From the NCBI GenBank assembly GCA_902786265.1, contig CADACE010000014.1, forward strand, positions 1-64,000: a stretch of DNA of 64,000 nt, read 5' to 3'. The translations under genes and the position numbers were made by a program. Shown here piece by piece: positions 8,652 to 17,800 of this stretch. This DNA is from an uncultured Chloroflexota bacterium (lineage in GTDB: Bacteria; Chloroflexota; Anaerolineae; Anaerolineales; Anaerolineaceae). Position 1 is the first letter of the stretch; every line of letters starts with the position of its first letter. The notes under the pieces are model-generated. The model was given only the letters and a program-made list of their open reading frames with translations, made no database searches and was not told the DNA's origin.

Positions 8652-9554
8652 GTGAAAAGGATTTATGCTTTGGTATTGTGTATCTTATTGGCCATCGGGA
8701 TCGCGGCACCCGTTTCCGCGGAAGAGCCGGCGGATGCGTTCTCCCTGTTCACGGAGAATGTTGCCGGACGCTATGTCACCACCGAATCGGATGACCTGAT
8801 CGTCCTGGATCTGATCCCGGCTTTCGGCCGGCTGTTTGCTTCCGTGGCGCGCTACATGAACGGCACGTCCCTGTATTCCTACTACGCCGCGGAGATCCTA
8901 CCCCTCTGTCCTCCGGAAAATGAGAGCTGCCCGTACAGCCATACCCCGATTTCATACGACCTGTATATCCGCTTGTTTTCGAACATGGCGCTGGCCGGGA
9001 ATTACTGGCCGGAGAAGACCTTCCAGCGCATCGCGCTCATTTCGGGCGGCATCATGCTCAGCGATTATTTCGGCGGCGGAGACGCCCTGGTCTCGAAGAC
9101 GGACACACCGATGAGGCGCAGCGATACGGCACCGTCGATCTTTACCTACGGGCCGGATATGGCAAAGAACATGTGTGGTGGCGAAGGATGCACCGACATC
9201 CCCGAAGAAATGGCGGGAACCTGGAAAGCGGAATGGCAGACGGACGGCGAAACGACCTTCATGCAGTTCACGATGGACCTGGACGGAACCATCATGATGC
9301 TCCGCGACAAGGACACCGGGATCCCTCCGCTCCTCTTGAAGGGCGGCTGCGCGGCCGCGGACGCGGCGGAGGGCGCCCTCAGGCTCTGCTATATCACGAG
9401 TTCCCCGTCCGGCGGGACGATGCCGTACGATGGCTGCGTCCTGCTGAAGCAGCAGGGGGATCACCTCTCTGTGGAGCGCGACCCGGAATGGGGGTATGAA
9501 TGGCTTCTGCCTGACAATGCCGCCCGGATCCTGTACGAAAGGCCGGGCCTCTGA
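8652..9554 (+). CDS. Secreted protein of unknown function
   Basis: The product of about 300 residues begins at a GTG preceded by AAAGGCGGGAG. Starting here gives a clean Sec signal peptide (MKRIYALVLCILLAIGIAAP, cleavage likely after VSA). An upstream in-frame ATG would add 23 residues and spoil it. The mature part has no enzyme motif I recognise. Its last third (TWKAEWQTDG to LLKQQGD) alternates short strands in the manner of a lipocalin-like barrel. Four or more cysteines, including an MCGGEGC cluster, could form disulfides. It is GC-rich like the GH94 gene 124 bp downstream, so the two may form a unit for use of an extracellular sugar. Confidence 0.65.
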   Translation: MKRIYALVLCILLAIGIAAPVSAEEPADAFSLFTENVAGRYVTTESDDLIVLDLIPAFGRLFASVARYMNGTSLYSYYAAEILPLCPPENESCPYSHTPISYDLYIRLFSNMALAGNYWPEKTFQRIALISGGIMLSDYFGGGDALVSKTDTPMRRSDTAPSIFTYGPDMAKNMCGGEGCTDIPEEMAGTWKAEWQTDGETTFMQFTMDLDGTIMMLRDKDTGIPPLLLKGGCAAADAAEGALRLCYITSSPSGGTMPYDGCVLLKQQGDHLSVERDPEWGYEWLLPDNAARILYERPGL

Positions 9555-9678
9555 GCAGTGAGATCTCTTCTCTGGCATCAGCCGGGGATAGAATCGTTTT
9601 TATTCCGAAGGCCGGACCTGACGCGTCCCGGAGAAATACCGCGGGAGCGCCGCAGAGCCGGCACGGGAGGAAGGTAAC

Positions 9679-12090
9679 ATGCAATACGGATATTTTGACG
9701 ACAAGAATCATGAATACGTGATCACGCGCCCTGACACGCCGATGCCCTGGGCGAACTACCTGGGCTCACCGGAGTACGGCGCGCTCATTTCCGCCAACGC
9801 GGGCGGGTACAGCTTCCGAAAGTCCGGGGCGAACGGACGCATCCTCCGCTATGTGTTCAACCAGTTTGACCAGCCGGGGCGTTACGTCTACCTGCGGGAT
9901 AACGAATCGGGCGACTGCTGGTCCGCGTCCTGGCAGCCGGTCGGGAAACCGCTGGACGTCTATAAGCCTGAGATCCGCCACGGCATGGGGTATACCCGTA
10001 TTGCGGCGGACTACAGCGGCATCCGCAGCCGGGTGAGCTACTACGTGCCCGCGGATAAGGAATACGAGGTGTGGGCCGTGACCGTGACCAACACCGGCAG
10101 CGTGGACCGGAGCCTGACGGTGACGGGATACGCGGAGTTCACCAGCCACAGCAATTATGAGCAGGACCAGGTGAACCTGCAGTATTCCTGCTTCATCACC
10201 CGCACGATCTATGAGGAGGGCATCCTCCGCCAGCAGATCCACGGGAATCTCGACGGAGTGCAGCGGGACGAGAAGGCGGATGACAAGACTGTCATGGAGC
10301 GCTTCCTGGCGCTGACGGCGTCCCCGGTCTCCTCGTACTGTGGCGACAAGGCGGTATTCCTGGGCAGCTGCCGGACCTATGCGGACCCGATCGGTGTGAC
10401 GCGGGGCGACCTGGGCAATGCCCTGAATTACTGCGGCACGAGCTGCGGGGCGCTGTCAACGGAGATCAGGCTGGCTCCGGGCGAGTCGAAGACCTTCGCC
10501 TTCCTGCTGGGCGAAAAGGATCCCGCGGAACAGAAGGCACTCCTCGCGGAGTACGCGGACCCCGCGGAGAAGTCCGAGGCGGAGATCGCTCAGCTGCAGG
10601 CTTTGTGGCAGGACCGCTTCCGCGGGCTGCGTGTCCATACGCCGGTCCCGGAATTCGACACGATGATCAACACCTGGAACGCCTACAACTGTTACATGAC
10701 CTTCATCTGGTCCCGGGCGGCTTCCTTCACCTACTGCGGACTGCGCAACGGTTACGGCTACCGCGACACGGTCCAGGATATCCAGGGCATCATCCATCTG
10801 GCGCCGGAGATGGCTGCGGAAAAGATCCGCTTTATGCTTTCCGCGCAGGTCCATCACGGCGGCGGACTCCCGCTGGTGAAGTTTACCCACAACGCGGGCC
10901 ATGAGGATACGCCGGAGGATGCTTCCTATGTGAAGGAAACGGGGCATCCGGCGTACCGGGCGGATGACGCGCTGTGGCTGTTCCCGACGGTTTACAAATA
11001 TATCTCCGAGACGGGGAATTCCGCCTTCCTGGATGAGGTGATCCCCTTCGCGGACCGGGACGAGGGGACGGTGTATGAACACCTCAAACGGGCGATCGCG
11101 TTCTCCGAGGACCATATGGGTCCGCACGGGATGCCGGCGGGTCTTTACGCGGACTGGAATGACTGCCTGCGTCTGGGCGCCGACGGGGAATCGTCCTTCG
11201 TCGCGTTCCAGTTTTACTATGCGCTGCGCATCATGCTCAAATTCGCCGAAGAGAAGGGCGACGGGGATTATCAGGCATGGCTGCGGTCGGAGGCTGCCGC
11301 GATGAAGGAGCGGATCAACCGGCTGTGCTGGAATGAGGACCGCTTTATCCGCGGTTTCACCGAGGACGGAGAAACGATCGGGGAACGCTCGGACCCGGAG
11401 GCGAACCTGTGGCTCAATCCGCAGAGCTGGGCGGTGATCAGCGGCCTGGCGGATGAGGATCAGGCGGGGACGTCCATGGAACTGGTGCATGAGCGCCTGA
11501 ATTCCGCTTACGGGGCGGTGCTGATGGATCCGCCGTATCATGAGCATTCGTTCGCCGGGGCTTTGATGGTGATCTACAACCAGGGCGTCAAGGAGAACGC
11601 GGGGATCTTCTCCCAGTCGCAGGGATGGCTGGTCCTGGCGGAGGCGCTGCTGGGTCACGGGAACCGGGCGTTTGAATATTATATTGAGAACTCCCCGGCT
11701 GCCCAGAATGACAGGGCGGAGCGCCGCTGCATCGAGCCGTATTGCTACGGCCAGTTTACGGAAGGTCCTGCCAGCCCGAACTTCGGACGCTCGCATGTCC
11801 ACTGGCTGACGGGCACGGCTTCCACCATGATGGTGGGCACCGTGGAGGGGATCCTCGGTCTGCGCCCGGATCTGCACGGGATCCGGCTGGCTCCGTCCAT
11901 CCCTTCGTCCTGGGATCAGCTGGAGATCCAAAAGGTCTTCCGCGGGAAGCAGCTGAACATCCGCGTCAGCAACCCGGACGGCAGGGAGAGCGGCTGCGCT
12001 TCCCTGAAGGTCAACGGGACGCCGGTCGAAGGCAATTACATCCCCGAGACCCTTCTGACCGATGTCACCGACATCGAATATGTAATGTAA
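9679..12090 (+). CDS. GH94 disaccharide phosphorylase (cellobiose/chitobiose type)
   Basis: The 803-residue protein follows the glycoside hydrolase family 94 plan throughout: N-terminal beta-sandwich beginning YGYFDDKNHEYVIT, helical linker, (alpha/alpha)6 barrel and C-terminal beta domain ending with a typical SLKVNGTPVEGNYIP. The general acid is expected in GYRDTVQD (Asp363), and the WNDCL segment lines the phosphate site. The enzyme cleaves a beta-linked disaccharide with phosphate, releasing sugar 1-phosphate and saving ATP. The N-terminal segments (TRPDTPMPW, ANAGGYSF, RYVYLRDNESGD) remind me more of N,N'-diacetylchitobiose phosphorylase than of cellobiose phosphorylase, so I leave the substrate open. 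No signal peptide, so cytoplasmic. Length is normal. A ribosome site, GGAGGAAGG, precedes the ATG. Confidence 0.85.
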   Translation: MQYGYFDDKNHEYVITRPDTPMPWANYLGSPEYGALISANAGGYSFRKSGANGRILRYVFNQFDQPGRYVYLRDNESGDCWSASWQPVGKPLDVYKPEIRHGMGYTRIAADYSGIRSRVSYYVPADKEYEVWAVTVTNTGSVDRSLTVTGYAEFTSHSNYEQDQVNLQYSCFITRTIYEEGILRQQIHGNLDGVQRDEKADDKTVMERFLALTASPVSSYCGDKAVFLGSCRTYADPIGVTRGDLGNALNYCGTSCGALSTEIRLAPGESKTFAFLLGEKDPAEQKALLAEYADPAEKSEAEIAQLQALWQDRFRGLRVHTPVPEFDTMINTWNAYNCYMTFIWSRAASFTYCGLRNGYGYRDTVQDIQGIIHLAPEMAAEKIRFMLSAQVHHGGGLPLVKFTHNAGHEDTPEDASYVKETGHPAYRADDALWLFPTVYKYISETGNSAFLDEVIPFADRDEGTVYEHLKRAIAFSEDHMGPHGMPAGLYADWNDCLRLGADGESSFVAFQFYYALRIMLKFAEEKGDGDYQAWLRSEAAAMKERINRLCWNEDRFIRGFTEDGETIGERSDPEANLWLNPQSWAVISGLADEDQAGTSMELVHERLNSAYGAVLMDPPYHEHSFAGALMVIYNQGVKENAGIFSQSQGWLVLAEALLGHGNRAFEYYIENSPAAQNDRAERRCIEPYCYGQFTEGPASPNFGRSHVHWLTGTASTMMVGTVEGILGLRPDLHGIRLAPSIPSSWDQLEIQKVFRGKQLNIRVSNPDGRESGCASLKVNGTPVEGNYIPETLLTDVTDIEYVM

Positions 12091-12098
12091 CCGACGAT

Positions 12099-12130
12099 GG
12101 GGACGGTTTCGCGTCAGCGGAACTGTCCCC
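12099..12130. repeat. REP-like palindrome, family B, unit 1
   Basis: GGGGACGGTT and AACTGTCCCC arms surround a 12-base centre, immediately after the GH94 stop codon. The same arms recur three more times within 2.3 kb. This motif is typical of REP sequences mobilised by REP-associated tyrosine transposases. Confidence 0.65.
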
Positions 12131-12166
12131 TTAATTTAACGAAGCACGGCGTAAAACCGGGAAAAA

Positions 12167-12283
12167 GGTACATCGGCACCTGATACAATGTGTCCCGCAG
12201 CGGAGCAGGCGAAGCTCCTGCACTGAATCAATAGGCGCAGCCTGTTCCTTACGGTGCAGGCCGGTATCAGGTGCCTGTGTACC
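12167..12283. repeat. 117-bp hairpin element, copy 1
   Basis: The element is bounded by a 20-bp inverted repeat (GGTACATCGGCACCTGATAC against GTATCAGGTGCCTGTGTACC, 18 of 20 complementary). It holds an inner stem around GGAGC..GCTCCTGCA. A second copy of the same length lies about 2 kb away. Both copies stand beside family B REP arms. It looks like a non-autonomous mobile palindromic element or a structured RNA; no protein is supported. Confidence 0.65.
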
Positions 12284-12318
12284 GCACCCAATCTCAGGAT
12301 GAGCGCTTGTCCGTAAAC

Positions 12319-12353
12319 GGGGACGGTTTCCGACGAAGGAGGGAACTGTCCCC
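12319..12353. repeat. REP-like palindrome, family B, unit 2
   Basis: GGGGACGGTT...AACTGTCCCC inverted arms lie directly beyond hairpin element copy 1. With unit 1 they bracket that copy. Confidence 0.6.
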
Positions 12354-12470
12354 GTAATTGATATGTATCCGGACAGTCCGGGCACTGTTTGGATGAAGCC
12401 CCGATCGGGACAGGGTTCTCGCTTTCATTTGTATTTCGTTTGATTGGGGGCGCAGCTCCCGCTGGCGCGA

Positions 12471-12511
12471 AACCGTCCCCATCAGATGCAGCGGCGATGA
12501 TAACTGTCCCC
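12471..12511. repeat. REP-like half-units, family B
   Basis: AACCGTCCCC and AACTGTCCCC stand here in direct rather than inverted orientation. The surrounding bases hold no gene, so this looks like a rearranged or decayed unit. Confidence 0.45.
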
Positions 12512-12579
12512 GAACCATCCCTGACCCCGTTAACAACAGGCAGCCGAAATCCTCCGGATCCCGGCTGTTTTGTCTTGAT

Positions 12580-13593
12580 TTATTGATTTTTCCGCTCAGG
12601 TATTCTGTTATAGTACGGGATCTCATCCTCATCCCCGGTCCGGTGCCGGAACACTCCCGGCTCCATATCCGCCATGTTCTGCTGATACAGCCGGATCTGG
12701 TATTCCGCTTCCCAGCTTCCCGGTATCCAGACGTCCCGCGGGTTCTCGTGTTTCACGTATTTCCAGGTCACCCGTTCGCCGCCGACGAATCCCATGTCCA
12801 CTTCCCGTCTTTCCGGATGCCAGATCACCGATTTGTCATCGATCAGTCCGTCTTCCGAGACATACCCTTGCGGTACCACGAACTCTCCGACCTCCGTATC
12901 ATAGACCTTCTCCTCAACCGGCATATCCATCACCCGGTTGATCGGCTCCGGCCAGTCCGGGACCCGTTCTCCCGGCGGTATGGGTTTGGGCGGATACAAA
13001 TAGGACGGGCGATAGGTACACCCTTCCGGGAGCGCCTTCCGCATTTTTTCTGCTTCCCTCGCGGCTTCAATTTCATCCTGATTGCCCGGGGAGTCAAACG
13101 TCTTCCCGCTCTCGTAATAGCGGATATAAAGCGACTGGGAATTGGTGCAGACCTGAACGTCATTGATGCAGTTCAGCATGATCTTCCGCATCTCTTTCCG
13201 GATCGTTTCGTTCTCCGGCTCTTTTTTGAGGATCAGGTCACAGTGGATCTTCATGTTTTTCTTACGCAGGTCGCTGTCTTTGGTGACCATGTCCATGATC
13301 TGCAGGGATTCCTGACGGTCCTCATCGGTCGCATCGTGCGTGCGGAACAAACCGATGGCGCAGCGGAACAATACCTTTGCGGATTCCGCCCAGTCTTTGC
13401 TGCATTCTGCGATCTTTCGGTCTGCCAGGGAGGTTTGGAAAAAGCGCTCTTTGTCTTTGAGGTAAACCTCCCGCGCGTCTTTCAGGTTGTCGCGGTACGT
13501 CCCGAATAGGGTGACATGCGCGGGCACGCCGTCTTCCGGTGTACAAACCCGGATCCGGTCGCCGTTGATATTTTTCAAATCATTCCCGCTCAT
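12580..13593 (-). CDS. Hypothetical soluble protein
   Basis: A 337-residue charged protein that I do not recognise. The start (MSGNDLKNIN) is firmly set by AAAGGAG five bases upstream. A longer frame would add 45 residues translated from simple repeats. The first ~150 residues look helical (AECSKDWAESAKVLFRCAIG), and the rest is rich in Pro, Tyr, Trp and Arg with likely strands (GGERVTWKYVKHENP). There is no signal peptide or membrane segment. It is isolated between two repeat-rich stretches and has no operon partner. Confidence 0.6.
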   Translation of the reverse strand: MSGNDLKNINGDRIRVCTPEDGVPAHVTLFGTYRDNLKDAREVYLKDKERFFQTSLADRKIAECSKDWAESAKVLFRCAIGLFRTHDATDEDRQESLQIMDMVTKDSDLRKKNMKIHCDLILKKEPENETIRKEMRKIMLNCINDVQVCTNSQSLYIRYYESGKTFDSPGNQDEIEAAREAEKMRKALPEGCTYRPSYLYPPKPIPPGERVPDWPEPINRVMDMPVEEKVYDTEVGEFVVPQGYVSEDGLIDDKSVIWHPERREVDMGFVGGERVTWKYVKHENPRDVWIPGSWEAEYQIRLYQQNMADMEPGVFRHRTGDEDEIPYYNRIPERKNQ

Positions 13594-13611
13594 GTCAGCT
13601 CCTTTCTTGCA

Positions 13612-13860
13612 GTGAATAGGAAATAGGAAATAGGCTATAGTGTTGTAGGGTATAGGGTTTAGGGGATAGGGTATAGGGAAAATCGGAAAGCGGCTTCGCC
13701 GCATTTTTATTCCGATCACGATCCACAAATCACCGACAACCGGCCACCAACATTTTCACCTTTCACCTTTCACTTTTCACCTTAATTACACCTTTCAACT
13801 TTCACTTTAATCCTGCTTCAAATTTCTTATCTCTTATCTCTTATTTCTTATTTTTCTTGA
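13612..13860. repeat. Short-period degenerate repeat tracts
   Basis: Three simple tracts lie together: GAATAGGAAATAGG / GGGTATAGGG-type units (13612-13682), TTTCACC-type heptamers (about 13754-13810) and TCTTATC/TTCTTAT heptamers (about 13823-13857). All have about a 7-bp period with drift. No gene is visible. Such heptad tracts are known at intergenic sites in several bacterial groups. They sit just upstream of the hypothetical gene that reads away from them, so they could modulate its promoter. Confidence 0.6.
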
Positions 13861-13944
13861 GTTTACCCTGCTATTTCAAAAAAGAAAACCGGCAATGTTG
13901 TCGGTTGACAAAACGTAAAAAATGTGGTAGCGAAATAGAACAAA

Positions 13945-13996
13945 GGTGCCGCGGGATCGTTTCCCCCGAAGGTGCCGCGGGATCGTTTCTCTCCGG
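13945..13996. repeat. Tandem duplication of a ~26-bp unit
   Basis: GGTGCCGCGGGATCGTTTC occurs twice in direct order, the copies 26 bp apart. It begins a GC-rich stretch of repeat relics that runs to about 14.65 kb and contains no supported gene. Confidence 0.55.
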
Positions 13997-14204
13997 CGCG
14001 CGTCAGCGTGTCCGGGAGAAATGATCTCACCGGCGCCGCTGCTTTGGAACCGGAGCTTTGCCCACCGGCGCCGCCGCTTGTGGACGGGGATCCGGTCCCC
14101 TGAGGGTAAGCCAAACAGATTCCCTGGCAGATACGGTGATGAACAGCCGCACAACGGTGCAGTTCTGCTGTGCTCCCTGCGTTCAGGCGTAAAAGGGGGA
14201 AAAA

Positions 14205-14321
14205 GGTACATCGGCACCTGATACAATGTGTCCCGCGGAGAAGCAGGCGAAGCTCCTGCACCGAATCAACAGGCGCAGACTGTTCCTTACGGTGCAGGCC
14301 GGTATCAGGTGCCTGTGTACC
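14205..14321. repeat. 117-bp hairpin element, copy 2
   Basis: Same length and ends as copy 1 (GGTACATCGG ... GTGCCTGTGTACC), with a few internal differences, for example GGAGAAGCAGG against AGCGGAGCAGG. The near-perfect preservation of both arms argues that the hairpin itself is what is conserved. Confidence 0.65.
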
Positions 14322-14356
14322 GCACCCAATCTCAGAATGGGCGCCTGTCTGTAAGC

Positions 14357-14401
14357 GGGGACGGTTCACCTGAGGCGCTTGCGCCGAAGGGAACTGTCCC
14401 C
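14357..14401. repeat. REP-like palindrome, family B, unit 4
   Basis: GGGGACGGTT...AACTGTCCCC arms enclose an inner palindrome GGCGCTTGCGCC. It is placed relative to hairpin copy 2 exactly as unit 2 is to copy 1, so hairpin and REP moved or were duplicated together. Confidence 0.6.
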
Positions 14402-14819
14402 TTAATAAACGAATCACGGCGTGGTCGGCTCTCCCGCTGCCGCTGCGCCGGCTCGAGAGAACCGCACTCCCGTGCACCATTGTGGGTAAACCAAATAGCC
14501 TCCCCGTCGGATAAGATGATGGGCAGCAAACGGCCGGTGCCACACAACAGCGCGGTTCTGCTGTGCAGGCCGTGCTGCATCATGCTTCTGACCACGTTGT
14601 GCTTCGCCCCTTGCGCCGGAGACAAATGTTTGTAACAGAATCGGGGTGACATTCGTCTTGACTGCCGCCGAGCCCCGATCCGGTCCGTTTTATTACCCCG
14701 CCCGAATAAAACTTTCTGATACAATCCCCTTAGGCGGATGAAAGGCATAAATCCGGCGCCTCTCCCGCCTGACCGTATGCGTATTTGCTGATAAAAAGGA
14801 ATGAAAATATAAAACCATT

Positions 14820-14859
14820 ATCAGACGTCTATGGAGTATAATTTCATAATAGGTCTGAT
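14820..14859 (+). promoter_or_regulatory. Promoter with flanking inverted repeat at the start of the BREX island
   Basis: A TATAAT box at 14837-14842 lies 50 bp before the first island gene. It is bracketed by ATCAGAC (14820-14826) and GTCTGAT (14853-14859), an inverted repeat; a further GATCTGAT follows. An operator covering the -10 region is a fair reading. The -35 box is poor, which would fit dependence on an activator or unusual recognition. Confidence 0.45.
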
Positions 14860-14891
14860 GGATCTGATATTTCTGGCTCAAGGTTGGAGTT

Positions 14892-17800
14892 ATGGAAAGA
14901 AACGCAAAAATAAGGGATGCTCTTGACGAGAGATATAATGATTTTATAGATTTTTGCGTATCAATTGATAAACAATATATTTCAGAACTTATCAAATCTG
15001 ATTTCATTGCATTCAGAAACCGGTTGGGAAAAACACGAGAATATATTTCTGAAATACGAAATATTCTTGATAATTTTGAATTAGATAGTAACGAAGTCAG
15101 CGACGCAACTAATGAAAATAGTATAAATGAAGAAGAACAAAGCAATGAAATTCCAGAATTGATTCAGGCTGATGGTGAACAGCAGGAAGATGGACTGCTA
15201 ACAAAAGAATCTGGAAATACCTTACATACACAAAATCAAGAAAATGCTAATATGGAGTCATATCCCACGTCAGACTCCAAATCGAAGAGGAGATTAACTT
15301 CAGAAAAAGAGTCATTAGAAAAAAGAGAAGAATTTCAGAATGTTGATTGGTACATTCCTCTCTATGACTTATTCAACATTCCACGGTTCCCTTATTTCCG
15401 AGAAACTGACATTGATATTATCGGCTTTTCAGTAAAAGTTAGAAATTGTCTTTTTCGAAGTGGTTGTCAAATGTGTGATGCACTTTTATGTAAAAGCCTA
15501 AAAACTATTAGTGATTTTAAACATATTGGCAAAACAACTCTGTCTGAAATCGTGAAAAAATGTAAAGACTTTTCTCAAAATATCCCAGAAGGTACGGTAC
15601 AAAACCACTCGCTGGTAAAACCCGTTGTAACTTTCGTATCGCACAAGGTTTTTTCCATATGCAAATCCATACCGTTAGGTTTAAATTATGAAATATCGGA
15701 CCTGAGTGTTGCTGAATTGGATGATGTTCATAAATTAGAAGAAAGCTACAATATTCTTGGAAAAGATTTATATCTCTTAGCATTAGAAAAACCTGATAAA
15801 GCTCATGAATTATGTGATTCACTGACTCCGTATATGGAGTATTGTTTACAACTTGATCAAATTAATACATATCTCAGAAAACTGATTGACAATAATATCT
15901 CAAAAGATCTTCATATATTGCCTTTTGCTCGAGCAATACACAAAAAGGGCGTGATGAGAATTGAAACATTTTTTTCTCATGAAGATCGTTTTTCGGATAT
16001 GATGAAAATAATCAATAATTATTATTTCAATGAGCATCAGTATGATAAAGAATTTCTTAAAAGTCTGAAACTATTTTTTGAATGCATTTGTAGTGGATTT
16101 TCATATGAAATTGCTTATGCTTATGAATTAGCAATAACAAAAGAACGCTTCATTGATGTAATTCAATTAAGACAAGCTGGAAATACATTAACTGAAGTCG
16201 GCAATCTGATGAATATAACGAGAGAACGTGTAAGGCAAATAGAAAATGATACAATAAATAAATTTTCTTCAAGCCTAAAAAATTTTGATAAAGATATTAT
16301 CATGTTTATACATGCATTACTTGATGGGGATTTAATAATTACAAAAGATAAGATGAGATTATATATCTATGATGAAAAACTATTGGATCTTCTTTGGGAA
16401 TGTATTGAATATAAAAAATTTAATTGCAATGAATATTGCTATTCCAAAAAATACCACGCCATTATATTTAATAATGCGGATTTAGAAAACGCAGAAAAAA
16501 TAATCCAATCGCTACCTGAATTTATTTTACAGGATGAACTTGAAGCGGTTGTGTTACATGCTGTTAAGGAAAAAGGAATTTCAGAAGAAATGCTTCGTCT
16601 TGAAATCAAGAGACGCTACGAACAATATGGAACCTTTTACAGTGAGCACCGTCCTACAGTGGTTTTCATTTGCGATTGGATTCTAAAAAATAGGTTTCCG
16701 AATGGTTTTAAGATAAGTGATGAAACAGACACAAGACGTTTCCTGAATAGCATTTGTGAAGTGTTTGGTGAAGAAAGAAGTCATATAACTCCGCATGCTT
16801 TGGATGTTAAAGTCAGTCAGGTTGGTGTCCTTTGTGACAGGGGTAAGTATATTCATCCTTCAGCAGTTACTGTTGACCTGAGTTTTCTTGATGATGTGGA
16901 TAAATATATTGAAAATAGCCCAAAGAATGCAATTTTTTTTAATGAATTGTTTGAGGTTTTTAAAGATCGACTTACAGAAACTCAGATTACTAACCACTAT
17001 TTTTTACAAGGTGTAATGAAAATGAAAGCCAATACCAAAAATACACCTTGCCCATATTATTTTTTCCGGAACTATATCACCAAGGATTCAAGCATTTCAA
17101 CAACAGACGAATTGGATGCATTTATACGCGAACGTGGAATTGTTCATAAGTCAGAAATCTTTGCTGAATTTCCTGCTTTGAGTGAACCAGTCCTTGCGCA
17201 GACTGTTGCTCGCTTACCTAATGTATATAATATTGAAGGGGGAAATTTCATTCATGCTTCACAGTTTCATATTCAGGAAAATGACTATGTATTACTAAAA
17301 TCATATTTAACGGATGTAACTCGTGAATATCCCGTGAATATTCGTAAAGTTTTTGATGATTGTTCGATTCAATTTCATGAATTTATGGATCGAAATGAGA
17401 TTTATACTCGCGGACTGCTTTTTTCCATACTGACCTATATGTTCAGACATGAATTCATGTTTAATAAGCCTTATATTGCTAATAATGATGATGCAGAACT
17501 ATCCAATCGTGGAGTAATCCTAAGTATTTTGGAACAATACGATGAGATTGATATCGATGAACTGACTGATTTGCTGGATGATCGCGGGATAAAAATTATT
17601 TCTCTTCCTATGTTGCTGGAGCTTGTTTCTCCTGTATATCTTCGTGCAGATGAAAATCTGCTGATGAAACGTGAATATGCAGGTATTGATGATGATGTGG
17701 AAGAGGATGCACTAAATATCCTGCATGATGCAATAGAAGCAAATGGATATCTGCCATCAAGCAAAATATCAGACTTCATCTGGTATCCATCCATCAATGT

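Larger units (their letters stand above)
14103..14566. repeat. Diverged repeat pair flanking hairpin element copy 2
   Basis: The stretch 14103-14175 (GGGTAAGCCAAACAG ... TTCTGCTGTG) and the stretch about 14486-14566 (GGGTAAACCAAATAG ... TTCTGCTGTG) are clearly related but differ by point changes and small gaps. Between them lie hairpin copy 2 and a family B unit. The whole 13.9-14.65 kb region appears to be a nest of old repeat insertions. Confidence 0.5.

Noticed and set aside
10456..11931. A 491-codon minus-strand frame opposite the GH94 gene
   Set aside because: It is an antisense shadow of a GC-rich gene: Arg/His/Pro-rich translation, no ribosome site, and the plus-strand GH94 reading is complete and recognisable.
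13863..14543. A 226-codon minus-strand frame across the 13.9-14.5 kb repeats, and similar plus-strand frames
   Set aside because: They run through hairpin element copy 2 and REP units; parts of the translation recur at the first copy (12.1-12.4 kb). Sequence conservation follows the palindromes, not codons.
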